Shown: piece by piece, positions 43,901 to 54,539 of the stretch
Layout of the letters: every line of letters starts with the position of its first letter
How positions within the stretch are numbered: position 1 is the first letter of the stretch
Assembly: GCA_018105865.1 (NCBI GenBank)
Contig: CM030870.1
Coordinates: 2,018,501-2,082,500, forward strand
Length of the DNA: 64,000 bases
Source of the DNA: Metaphire vulgaris
Lineage: Eukaryota > Annelida > Clitellata > Crassiclitellata > Megascolecidae
Reading direction: 5' to 3'
Made by a program: the position numbers and the translations under genes
The notes under the pieces: model-generated
Seen by the model: the letters and a program-made list of their open reading frames with translations, nothing else
What the model was told of the DNA's origin: nothing
The model's database searches: none

Positions 43901-44721
43901 GGTGGATCTAAGTCTACAACTAAGTCAGTACAAAAATGCTTACAAATTCAGTCCAATCACATACTGCAAATCTTTAAACCAATTCCAACTCATGTTAATT
44001 ATATATAAGACAAGAATTAAACTATATAAACATGAATGTGCTAACACAATTTTACCTAAAGATTACTCACATGACAACTTATCTACTGGTCTGTATATAA
44101 CTCATCCTTCATTCTAAATTCAATAGTAGACCTGTGCGCCGCCACCACCATGCAGCCGACATTATGCAAGATGCTGCCTCCGCCGGTAATGTAGGATCGG
44201 CGCGCCGCCGCCTTCGCCCAGAGAACATCAGCGTGACGCCGGCATCCCTATGGTGAAATTATTTCTTTCGTGCAACCAGAGTAGACCAATACTGTTATAA
44301 GACATGGATAAAAATGTCTTCACCATATAGGCAACAGGCAACACCAGCTAACTCAAAACACACGTTGCTTACTGTATTTACTTCGCTTCATTCGTCTATC
44401 GAATGTCGTCCTGTATTGTTTACATCTGCAAAATGGCTACAGCAAAGAAAAGCGTTTTTGATGAAAATTACGCGAAGACCAAAAAGATGCTGAAATTAAG
44501 CTAAAATTAACTGTGCACAGTTAACTACGCAAGCAGTGAACCTATGCATCGTAACTGAGAGCGTTTGTTGTTTAAATCCTCTAAGTTTAGTTTAAAATTA
44601 ATCTTCTTGTCTGATGTCAGTAGTGCTTTGTTTTCTAAGTTGGCACAAAAACTTTTTAAAAGTTTTCATTTATGGTCAATTTGGGATATATCGGTCTTAT
44701 GAAGCAATATAATTTTATAAG

Positions 44722-44983
44722 CAGAGCCGTACCTGGGGTCGGGGGGGAGATGCTCTGGGCGCCGTCTTAGTGGGAAGCACATTTTGGACACTATTGTTTA
44801 AATTTTTTATACCACCGTCCACTTTTTGCGGCGTAAAATACAGATAAGTACAAAAAGGTCATCACCGGTTTTGGGATTGGTAGAAGCTATAGATTGCTAT
44901 GTCGTGAAAACTCAGATAAGCAAAAAAGGGGGCGCAAAATTTATACCTTGCCCCGGACACCGAATACTCTAGCTATGGCTCTG
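44722..44983. mobile_element. Nested hAT-type MITE, second copy
   Basis: The ends CAGAGCCGTA and TATGGCTCTG correspond to the element at 42027-42326, at the equivalent position of the host. Flanks TTTATAAG and TTGATAAA are diverged forms of the same duplication. Confidence 0.85.
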
Positions 44984-45059
44984 TTGATAAAATGTTTCTT
45001 AAACTGTATAACTTGATTTTGATGAGTATTATAAGTTTGTAACATTGTTTTCAAATAAA

Positions 45060-45335
45060 CCTGCTGAGATCTGGCAGTCGCGTTAAACTGCTTGTGCCTC
45101 CCTCGTCTAAACCGGCTAAGTTCGAGGACAGGTCGGTTACACGGGGCAAACCAGGACTGTGGAACTCACTACCGGACTTTGTCACAAACTCTGACTCTCT
45201 TGGAATTTTTCTACGTAATCTTAAGACTCACTTATTCACCATCGGATATTCGTAGTTTTGTAAAGCGCTCTTGTCTTTGGCCACTTTGCCATGCTTATTG
45301 CGCTATAGAAATCGTCTAGCTAATAATAATAATAA
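45060..45335 (+). mobile_element. CR1-like LINE 3' end
   Basis: It reads PGLWNSLPDFVTNSDSLGIF, then LRNLKTHLFTIGYS and a natural stop, followed by AAGCGCTCTTGTCTTTGGCC, ATTGCGCTATAGAAATCG and an AAT tail. It is absent from copy 1 of the host hAT element, so it inserted later. Confidence 0.85.
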
Positions 45336-45729
45336 AAAACCGAGTGACAAAAAAACCACAAGGATTGAACAAAAACGACAATATCATATGGTATCCTCCG
45401 TAGTCACATGCATTGCACTGTACTGACCATTTGTACGCCGCCAATGATGTCCACGCCGCCGCCACCAATAAAATTGGTTCAGCACAGCATGCCGCCGCCG
45501 CCGGTGATAAAGCAGTCAAACGCCGCCGCCGACCCTCAGAGCGTCGGCGCACAGGTCTATTCAATAGTTCAACTTACTATTTTAAAATTAACTCAAAACA
45601 TTACAAGAAACTGTTATAAATATGACAAAAACACTACACAAAATTACAGTAAACAGCCAGTTCTGCATTAGGAAGTAGCAAGTTACTGCAAGAAGAACAC
45701 CAATAACATCACTACAGCACTAATCTTAC

Positions 45730-45765
45730 CAAGTGCTGGAAATCCAAATGGCATAAATGAAGATA
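45730..45765 (-). CDS. PIAS: PIAS micro-exon C: linker
   Basis: This 36-nt exon encodes SSFMPFGFPAL between two split codons. The acceptor is TTTTTTTCAG and the donor is CTTG/GTAAGA, both strong. It is the only piece that joins the phase of the exon at 49805 (one base over) to the exon at 40807 (needs two bases). The sequence is linker and gives no family signature, so the call rests on splice sites, phase and position. Confidence 0.75.
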
Positions 45766-46019
45766 CTGAAAAAAATCAAATGACCGGGTCTTAAAGTCTC
45801 TTCAACATTTGCCTTATGCAGCCATTACCAATGTTAAAAAGCTATGCAAATAACTGTTATAACTTTATATTAAATTTTATTCCATCACAATTTAAAATCA
45901 GAATGTGCTGTGAAAATAAAAGTATCATGGCACAATTGTGTTGACTTATTGCTGTAACAGAAATTCAATTATCAAAGTTCATTTCTGCAACTAAGTTATT
46001 TACTGAATTAACATTCTGG

Positions 46020-47345
46020 ACCTGTTTCATGAGCTGAGTGCTCTAGCGCGAACCGAAACTTGGCACAAGGATGCAGATAGCGCTGCCTTGAGGGGTCTGG
46101 GCCTGAACATCGTCAAAGCGGCCCAAGCTATTCCATCTACCAAGGCGCTCGATAGAAGTCACTTCGTTAATCATGGAGGACTGGCCGTAATCACCAAGCT
46201 GGAGGTTAACATTTCAAAAATCGATACCAGCTTTACGCTGCAGACTTTTGAGCATATTTGTTGTTGGTCCGGAGCAAGAACGCACTGTTTATCATCGCAA
46301 CCATCTACCAACCTAGCTCTTAGAGTGTTAGCAATCTGTTTTTCGCCGAGCTGTCCTCCCTGTTGGAGTCGCTGGCAACCTTTAACGGAGCTCTGGTGTG
46401 GCTGCAGTACTACCTGGTGGGCCGCACGCAGTCAGTGTCCTGGGACAGTTCTTTGTCCATCTCACGCAAGATACTGAGCAGTGTGCCGCATGGTTCAGCC
46501 CTCAGCCCACTCCTGTTCATGCTCTACGTAGTGGATGTCAGACAGATCAATGAATCGTTCGGTTTATCCTGACATGCATAAGCTGATGATGGGCAGGTGT
46601 ACTCTTCCTGTCAGCTGTCGGAGTCCGATCATATTTTGAAGTGCCTTAAGAACTGCATACGTGAGATCGCACGCTGGGCCGTCAACCAGCTGGCTCTAAA
46701 CCCTAAGAAGACCGAGCCTATTTGGTTTAGTACTCCAAGGAGGAAACCTTTGATCGTTCGTATCGAGCTTCACCTTGATGAAGCCGACATTCGGCCGTCG
46801 ACGGAGGTGTGCCTGGTTGGAGTACTTTTCGATGAAACATTGTTCGCTGGCCATGTCAATAACATGACCCGTGTGTGCTTCTGGCCACTCCGAACGATCA
46901 GAGAGGTCTGTCAGTATATTTCGACTGCGGAGGCCATACAACTGGTTCGCACTTTCATCATAACACAAATCGACTACTACAAAGGGTTACTTCTGGGCCT
47001 TCCCAACCATCAGCTCACCCGGCTCCAGTTGATCCTCAGTGCCTCTGCTCAGTTGATCTTCAGGGTGCGTTGGCACGACCAAATGACCTCCCTACTTTGG
47101 GACAAACTGCACTGGCTATGGGTCCCAGAGCATATCGTGTTCAAGCGCTGTTCGCTGATGTTCCGGGCTTTGATCCAATGACACTCGGTTGCTGGTCACA
47201 TCGAGAACTCATAGTAGATTTGAAGATCGCACCTTCAAGGCTATTGGACCTCAGAGTTGGAATGCTCTCCCGACAGCTATACACGATCATGAGGTTTCAT
47301 GCTCAACATTTCTTACCAACCTTAAGATGTTTCACTTCAATATAA
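46020..47345 (+). mobile_element. CR1-like LINE with internal deletion
   Basis: The left part (46020-46370) is endonuclease-like in shifted frames (SKIDTSFTLQTFEHICC). Near 46370 it jumps to reverse transcriptase: YYLVGRTQSVSW, SSVPHGSALSPLLFMLYVVD, an ADDGQVYSSC box in which the Tyr codon is replaced by a stop, then ALNPKKTEPIWFSTPRRKPL and DKLHWLWVPEHIVFKRC. The linker and the first RT motifs are missing. Confidence 0.88.
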
Positions 47346-47389
47346 CAGCAGCGGCGCATTGGTAAATGTACCTTGTAAATGAGATTATC

Positions 47390-48270
47390 TATCTATCTAC
47401 ACAATCCCTTCTGCCCGGAATACCTTGCAACGCTCGTTTGAAGGCCGGCGTGGAGAGATCGACGGCTCCACCTTCATTCCAGTAGGCAAATCCACCTGTA
47501 CTTTCCACTCCCGTCGAAGACTGTCAAGTTCAGAGAATGTTCATTCTCACACAGAAATTCCCTCTCGGATTCATTGTCAGATAGCGTGTCGTCCGTCACC
47601 TCCTTTGAAAAGTTCACGAGCAAATTAAAGATGTATCTGGTGATACTCAAATTCTCATCTCTCTTGATCACTCCTCTTCAAACTTATCCCTTGAGACCTT
47701 ATCCCTTGCCTTCAATAATATTCAGTCATGGATGGATCCAAATAAGCTTCTTCAAAATTCATCAAAAACTGAGTTCTTTCTATTAAGGACTCCAGCTCAA
47801 TTGACCAAATTTGAATCTCTGAAATCTGTAGTACTAGGAGATTTTACAGTTGTTTCTAGAAGTGCTTCTGCTTGCAACCTTGGTGTTAAATTTGATTCTT
47901 CCCTCTCTTTCACTAATCACATAAATTCAGCCTGCAAAATTTCTCATTATCATATCCGGGACATCTATCGCATCGGATATCTACTTCATAAGCCTATCCT
48001 TATTCAATTAGCCAATGCATTGGTATATTGTCGCCTAGATTACTGCAATTCCCTGCTTTTCGGCATCACACATTCAAAAATGCAGAAACTCCTGAGACTA
48101 CAAAATTCTTTAGCAAGAGTCAAATCCAAAACTCCCAGATTTGAACATATATTCCCAGCTACAATGGCTCCTATCAAACACTGAATTAACTATAAAATCT
48201 CTCTTTTAGTATATAAAACCAAGTTATATAATAAACCCAATTATCTTAAAACACAACCCATCCCTCAACC
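47390..48270 (+). mobile_element. Two abutting CR1/L2-like LINE fragments
   Basis: 47390-47640 reads FCPEYLATLV, then LPSKTVKFRECSFSHRNSLS and SFEKFTSKLK, a C-terminal end. From about 47640 a different copy gives SWMDPNKLLQNSSKTEFFLL, NLGVKFDSSLSFTNHINSAC and RLDYCNSLLFGI. The SPIN-like MITE interrupts its end at 48279. Confidence 0.82.
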
Positions 48271-48278
48271 TATTAATC

Positions 48279-48650
48279 CAGCGGTTCTCAACCTGTGGGT
48301 CGCGACCCCCACGGGGGCCGAATGACGATTTGCCAGGGGTCGAATGACGATTTGCCAGGGGTCGCCCGAGACCATCAGAAATATGGGGTTGTCTCTTTTC
48401 TTGTTATTGTATAAAATTTCCTCAGTGGTAGTTACGACGTACAGTACTAGTTGTTTTAGTATAAATTGTCATTCGAAGATAGACGTGGAGACAATTAAAT
48501 AATAACGATTTAAAGCATTTTGATTGTCGTAGCATTATTATTTTTAGCAGTTTACATTGTGAACGAAAAAAATTTTACCGTTGGGGGGTCGCCACATAAT
48601 GGGGAATTGAATTAAAAGGGTCGCGGCACTATAAAGGTTGAGAACCGCTG
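48279..48650. mobile_element. SPIN-like hAT MITE
   Basis: The left end CAGCGGTTCTCAACCTGTGG continues into GTCGCGACCCC, and the right end is GGTTGAGAACCGCTG. An exact duplication TATTAATC flanks it (48271-48278 and 48651-48658). The left end agrees closely with what I recall of SPIN, the hAT family known for horizontal transfer among vertebrates and some invertebrates. Inside, GAATGACGATTTGCCAGGGG is repeated in tandem. It is 372 bp and non-coding. Confidence 0.85.
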
Positions 48651-48658
48651 TATTAATC

Positions 48659-49800
48659 ACTCCAGTAGTTATTCGGCTTGACTTTCATTTTAAGGTTGCT
48701 AAAAGCACTAGTTTTTGAAGGACCAGTTAACCGTTGAAAAAAGACTGTTTAACCGAATAACTGGTCATCAAAGCAGATGTTGTAGTGGTGCCTTTCTACC
48801 TGTAGCCACCGCGGATTTTATTAAAGGCTAGTTTTCATGTTGGCTATGTTTCAGGCCAATGACTCTAGTAACTCTAACATTTGCTAATGCACCTTGAGCT
48901 GCTTACATCAAAGCACTTTGATGTTGTCGACGCTCGTGATAGCATCATTTATAGGCTACCTGTAGCCACCGGCGCATTTTATTAAAGGCTAGTTTTCATG
49001 TTGGCTATGTTTCCAAGCGGTCCGCCAGTAAACGGTTTAGACAGTCACTTTTAACATTTGCTAATGCATCTAAACCTAATCCAGTTTTTAAGCCTGGTAC
49101 GTATTGGAGGGTTTATTACAACATTGCTGTATTAATAGTGGGCCTGTCCGCCTATTGTTTTAATTTCATCCTCCTGTGTATACTCACAACTATAGAAAAT
49201 TTCACCTTTGATGTATGCCATTATTATTAGTTAACAGTAATTATGAATCTATAAATAGATGAACAGTCACAGTGACACAGTCAGTCAGTAATATACAAGA
49301 GGCAATTAGATAGTTGTATTACTATCGACAGTTGTCGAAACTATGCTGCTTTGTAAAATAATATAATTACCCTTGTTCATTGTAACAGAACTACTAACTA
49401 TAGGTGATAACTTGTTGAAATGGTCATCAATTCATGGTGATTTCCAAGTGAAAAATGGGATACCTAATCATAAAAATGGCATCAGCTTCTGGGAGGCTTT
49501 GCCCCCCCAGATTCCCATGTTAGCCTACTCAAATCTTAAACTCTAAATCCGCCTATGCCTGTAGCTCGTGTCTTTCAGGCCCGTCCACATAGGGCCTAGT
49601 ACATACACAAAAATGCATATTTTCACCCCTCCCCTGTTGCACACTGTACATTTTTGGGGCCCCTTCCCCCAATAACCATTACCGTGTCACTCTCTACTTA
49701 AAAACCATCAGCTTTAACAAGCTTACTATATAATCATCTCAATAAAATGCAATGCAACAATGTTATATGTAAAATAAAACATAATTTCAATCATCAAAAT
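48659..49800. other. Intron with a 160-bp tandem duplication, otherwise unassigned
   Basis: Besides the duplication from 48796, a segment near 49490-49563 ends AAATCCGCCTATGCCTG, which looks like one end of a MITE, but no matching left end was identified. Confidence 0.4.
48796..49115. repeat. 160-bp tandem duplication, diverged
   Basis: The segment starting CTACCTGTAGCCACCG recurs with a 160-bp shift (48796 and 48956). Shared blocks include AAAGGCTAGTTTTCATGTTG and TAACATTTGCTAATGCA. Confidence 0.85.
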
Positions 49801-49804
49801 ATAC

Positions 49805-49938
49805 TTGAAGTTCCAACTGTTTCCATCTGAACTGGTGACTTTTTCATATTAATAAATGAAGTGACAGACGAGGAAGAGGATGATTTTGATGAGTCATATG
49901 TAGAAGATGAAGCAGCAGACGAATTTCGACTCCGCCGC
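49805..49938 (-). CDS. PIAS: PIAS exon B: end of SAP and serine-rich linker
   Basis: The exon is 134 nt. Its first base completes the Arg codon split by the previous intron, giving DLNRRRSRNSSA, which parallels the ELYRRRFP end of the PIAS SAP domain. The rest is a low-complexity linker with a run of seven serines (SSSSSSV), as expected for the poorly conserved stretch between SAP and PINIT. The acceptor is TTGTAAAG and the donor is TCAA/GTATAT. A 4.3-kb hAT element begins only about 60 bp upstream in the intron. Confidence 0.85.
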
Positions 49939-50078
49939 CTTTACAATAAATTAACCATGCACATAATTACTTTGTTTGCATAAAATGACACACTTTCAGT
50001 AATGGGCACAAGTTAGCGAAAAAAAAGTTTAAACTACTAGCTTAACTAGAAAATATTAAGTTGATGCAACAGCTTAAC

Positions 50079-50694
50079 TACCGTATATACTCGAGATAAA
50101 GTCGATCCGAGTATAAGTCGACCCCTAGATTTAGGGCATTTGAAGGTGTCTAAAGTCATTGACCCGGGAATAAGTCGAAATGACGTCATCGCGGCCAACC
50201 CTCTTGAGGTGATAGTGAGAGTCAGAACAATGGCGGATGCGAAGTGGGCATGTGGCAGCAGCGGCGCCATTGTTTTGATTGAAAAACTGCGTTTTAGCTT
50301 TGAACTATCGAGAAACTGAACGATTTTCACATTCCCAGATTGATTCCTGACGATTAAGAAAATTTTAAACCTGCTATTCGCTCATTCTTGACAATATAAA
50401 AATCTTAATTACCGGTAATCTTGAATTTTTTATATTTATGTAGCGCCAATATTTAATTAATATTTATGTGGCGCCTATAAATTACCAATCTTAAAAGCGC
50501 TGATGTGAACTTTTATTTAGATGCCGAGCGTATGTTGAAAATAATTACGCAGTTAGCTAAATTAATTATTTTTTTACATGCTATGTATGGAAACTTTACC
50601 CAACAGTTAGTGCCTCGAGTATAAGTTGAGGTCAGGATATATAACCTGTGAATTGGCCTTAAATTTTTCGACTTTATCACGAATATATACGGTA
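50079..50694. mobile_element. 616-bp mariner-like element, copy 2
   Basis: It has the same ends as 32548-33163 (CCGTATATACTCGAG left; TATATACGG right) between TA dinucleotides, with nearly identical interior and identical length. It is nested near the left end of the hAT element. Confidence 0.85.
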
Positions 50695-51039
50695 CTTTTT
50701 GTTTAACTAGTTATAGCAATAGTCAAATACTTCTTTGATAGTTATAACTACATGTAAAAGTTATTGCAGTTGTTGTATCTTCTATGTTAATCATTTCTGG
50801 TTCTTTTTACCCAGACTTATCCTTATTTCTTACTTAATGGCAGTCAATTTCATAGAAATTAATACTCACTCTAAAGTAAAGACAGCAGAAAGATGAGGCC
50901 GATTTGCCACCATCTCTCCTATGTTTTGAGAAGAGATTTTTAATTCAAAATACACAGTTTGATTGTTAGTATGTGTTATACTGATCCAAAAGTTAAGCTT
51001 GTGAAGGCAGGCTCTAAGAACAAAAACTTCAGCTCCAAA

Positions 51040-52361
51040 AGAAAACAAGGGGCAAGTAATTGGATACATAAAACTAAGAAAGGTAATTTAATTTGCTTTA
51101 AATGTCTCTTGCCTTCAAAAGTGAATCATTGTTCAAGTTACATGATTATAGTCTAAGAATACCCACATTGTTCTTCAATTAATTACAATTACCACGTACT
51201 AAAGTTATCGACTACCAAATATTCTTATTTTACACTAACCTTGGCCCATGATGACATTCCAACTTTTTAATTTCACTGGAACAGCATCACAGTAAGATTT
51301 TGACATTTCAGGCAAGCTAGGCTGCTTCAGGAAAATGTAAATCATCAGAAAGTCACTGTCACATTGAATCACAAGCAACGAAACAAAGCGTGCTTTTGAA
51401 AAAAGTCGTGTCAGTTGGTAAAGATATCACAGTCACAGTTTGAAGATAACCTCATTGTAGAGGACATGCAGCCTGTGCATACAGGTGAGCACTAAGTTTT
51501 TAAGAAGTTCAGTTCTCAAGTGCTGCCATGGTATGAGCTTCTAAGTCATAGAACTGCCAGCCACCGATTGAATGTAATGTATAAGGCTGAAAAGAGAAAG
51601 CTGACGACAGTTCTTTGCACCATGAAAGGGATCTCAGCAAATGGAGACATATGGTCAGCTCATAAACAGGCCTACACGAGCATGACAATTCATTATGTTC
51701 ATACCGAAACATTTCATCCTATATCATTGGCATTAATATGCAGGCATTTTAGAGATGCTCACACTGGTGAAGCAGTCAGCAAAAAATTAACATAAATCTT
51801 CAGAGTCTGAAATATTTTCAAAGGTGATAAATGTTGTTTCGGATGATGCTCGCAATTTCACAAAGATAATTTCACTATTTCATCCAGAAGTTCACGAACA
51901 AGAGTAATCGTCTGATCTTTGGCTTGAGTTGGAACGAACACGTGACACCGCTTCTACACGATCATTGTCACAGGATCCCGGAGCACATAGCCTTCAAGCA
52001 TTGTTGGCCAACGTTTCCGGTGCTGTTCGACCCCTTCTGCCCCAGCTACTTATCAGGCCTGATCCTCAAGTCTACAGCGGTTGACCGGCACTCGCAACTT
52101 CGTTCAAGCAACCATCATCAACTGGTGGTTCCTCCTCCGTCCAAGATGGCTGCCTTTGATCACAGGTCCTTCCAGAGGGGTAATCTGCACCTGAGGAACT
52201 CTCTGCTGAAGAATGTGACAATTGAGACTTCCCCTGAACTGTTTATTAAGTGCCTTAAGACTCATATGTTTAACACCGCTTACACTGCCTTACAGTGTTC
52301 CTTGTTAAGCACTCTTGGCTATAGCCTTCACTATGCTTACTGTGCTCTATAAATCGTCTTA

Positions 52362-52436
<75 letters not shown>

Positions 52437-52645
52437 GAGGCTCCCGAAGAAAGTGAACATGATGATGTAAACAAGTTCTTGCCACAGATGAAGGTATCAC
52501 TGTTGAAAATGTCATGCGGTCCCTTGACAATTTTGACAGCGAATTTGAGTTAGCCAGTGAAGAAAACAATATACCGGTAGTCCTTCCTCCATATAAACAC
52601 TGTGGTAACCATTCACTGAATCTAGTGGCTAGTATAGAATAGCCT
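51040..52645 (+). pseudogene. hAT transposase pseudogene, split by a CR1 insertion
   Basis: About 51040-51145 resembles a BED finger (NWIHKTKKGNLICFKC). 51420-51795 encodes QFEDNLIVEDMQPVHTG, SHRTASHRL and TTVLCTMKGISANGDIWSAH, then FRDAHTGEAV. 51810-51900 encodes VINVVSDDARNFTKI, equivalent to the hAT T-D-N-G-S-N-F block with a catalytic Asp. After the CR1 insert, 52570-52640 encodes VLPPYKHCGNHSLNLVASIE, the hAT LPPHxRCxxHTLNLV motif. Stops and frameshifts make it non-functional. The C-terminal dimerisation domain was not seen. Confidence 0.82.
51910..52440 (+). mobile_element. CR1-like LINE C-terminal copy with AAT tail
   Basis: The frame reads MSWNEHVTPLLHDHCHRIPE, HIAFKHCWPTFPVLF and FDHRSFQRGNLHLRNSLLKN to FNTAYTAL, then a GCTCTATAAATCGTC end and an AAT-repeat tail (52361-52436). 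It sits between two pieces of the transposase. Confidence 0.9.
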
Positions 52646-52649
52646 TGCC

Positions 52650-52651
52650 AA

Positions 52652-52709
<58 letters not shown>

Positions 52710-54025
52710 TCTGACAATTTCATATAGCGCAATACGCATAGCGAAGGCTAAAGTCAAGAGGGCTTTACAAGTGTCCCTAATAGGAGATGTTAAATAAATA
52801 TGTTTTAAGGTTCCTAGTGAACAGTTCAGGAGATGTCGCCCTAGTCACATCCGCCGGCAGTGAGTTCCAAAGCAAAGGGTTGCCCCTCGAAACAGACCGA
52901 TCCCCAAATTTTGCTGTTGTAGACGGGGTGGAACCACCAATTGAGAACGGCTGCTTGATCGGCTGCAGCGCCGATCAGACGACACTTGGCTCACAGACAA
53001 GAGCCGTTAAGTACTCTGGGCAGAAAGGGTCATTTAACGTCCTAAATGTAAACCAGCAATGTTTAAAGGCTATACGCTCCGAAATCTGGAGCCAGTGAAG
53101 TTTGTCTTGTAATAGCGATGTCACGTGTTCATTCCACCTAGCACCGAAGATCAGACGTGCTGAAACATTTAGCACCATCTGAAGATGGTTTAGCTGGCTG
53201 ACAGGAAGTCCGAGTAAGATATTGTTACAATAATCCACTCGTGATAGAATGAGGGATCAAACCAGTTTAATCACGTCCGGTAATGGCAGGTAGCGGCGAA
53301 TCTCCCGGATCCTGCGTAACTGATAGTAACAGGTGCAAGTCACATCATTTAAGTGACTGATAAACGAAAGTGACTCATCCAAAAGAACGCCTAGAAGACG
53401 TAGTTCGGTACAAGGAACAATGTCTGCATCTTCAATTGAAAACGGATTTCGTGGTATGAGATGTTTCCTTCTAGGTGTACTTAACCAGAGGAACTCAGTC
53501 TTTGCTGGATTGAGGGATAACCAATTTTCATCCGTCCACTGTTCGATCGAGGAAATACAGTCCATGATAGAGGACTGTAGTTGTTCGACGTCAGATGGAT
53601 TACACGAGGAGTAGACCTGAACGTCATCGGCATAAGCGTGTGAAGTAAGCCCACACGATTTGATGAGTCGCCCTATATCTGCCACATATAGGACGAACAG
53701 TAGTGGGTCTAGTACTGATCCTTGCGGCACCCCATTGAGAACACGGCGCGAGTCGGACGTGCGACCATTCCAGCAAACCAATTGAGATCTAGCTGCCAGG
53801 TAGTCTCGAATCCAGGATAGCGCAACTCCATTTAAGCCGTAGGTAAGTTCAAGGCGACGAACGAGAATGCCATGGTCTACTGTATCAAAAGCTGCAGAGA
53901 GGTCCAGGAGGCAAAGAAGGGCTAGCTGACCACTAGCGATCGCATCAACGATATCATTGCAAATAAGCAAGACCGCAGTTTCTGTAGAGTGGCCCTTCCG
54001 ATAGGCCGACATTGTCACCGATGCT
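52650..54025 (-). mobile_element. CR1-like LINE, nearly intact reverse transcriptase half
   Basis: One frame runs from 54018 to a natural stop at 52777-52779. It includes YRKGHSTETAVLLICNDIVD, LLDLSAAFDTVDHGIL (motif A), NGVPQGSVLDPLLFVLYVAD, HAYADDVQVY (motif C), LSLNPAKTEFLWLSTPRRKH and SRGNPLLWNSLPADV. Only two premature stops occur, both TGA (53257-53259 and 52975-52977). The tail is an ATT microsatellite at 52649-52707. The endonuclease half is absent. Confidence 0.93.
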
Positions 54026-54539
54026 GCTGATAATTAATCACATTGCTTGATGCAAGGACTGTGTAAGGTTTCATAGATTCTTATGATTTCTTTTTTGTTA
54101 TATTGCATTGAGTCAAAAAAAAACAAAAAAATACAAAAGTTGCAAAATACTTGAGAATAGTTTAGCTACATTTTAAAAGTTATGTTGAACTTATTTCTGA
54201 AAATAGTTAATTAATCGCTTAACTATAAATATTTAGTTTTAAAAATAGTTTAGTTTAACTACTTTTCTTACAACTAGTACCCATCACTGTGCACTTTCAT
54301 ATATGTTGTCAGATAATAAAACACCTTTGTGTGACTTACAATACAAAGCTAAACATACTACATTATCAAAACCTGGATGGTCAATTGAAAGGTGTTTTTA
54401 AAGATTAAAGTGCCAAGTCTTTGTATTCATTGCAGTATAGTGGGAATTACAGTAAACTTATACAATCTTGCTGAGTTGCATTTTTCCAATCATGTTAACC
54501 AGTATGCTTTGACTTATTTCTACAAGATTTGATGGATTA

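Larger units (their letters stand above)
44127..45559. mobile_element. Composite hAT-type element, copy 2
   Basis: The ends TAGACCTGTGCGCC and GGCGCACAGGTCTA have an exact 8-bp duplication TTCAATAG (44119-44126 and 45560-45567). It matches copy 1 across its length, including the nested MITE at the same place, and is longer (1,433 bp) because a LINE 3' end is inserted at about 45060-45335. Confidence 0.92.
49997..54289 (+). mobile_element. 4.3-kb hAT element with decayed transposase
   Basis: The left end CAGTAATGGGCACAAGTTAG and the right end, inverted, CAGTGATGGGTACTAGTTGT are related terminal repeats. Flanks are ACACTTT and GCACTTT, a slightly eroded duplication. Inside are a transposase pseudogene (51040-52645), a mariner-like MITE (50079-50694) and two CR1 LINE insertions (51910-52440 and 52650-54025). 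It is the only element here that retains recognisable hAT catalytic sequence. Confidence 0.82.
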
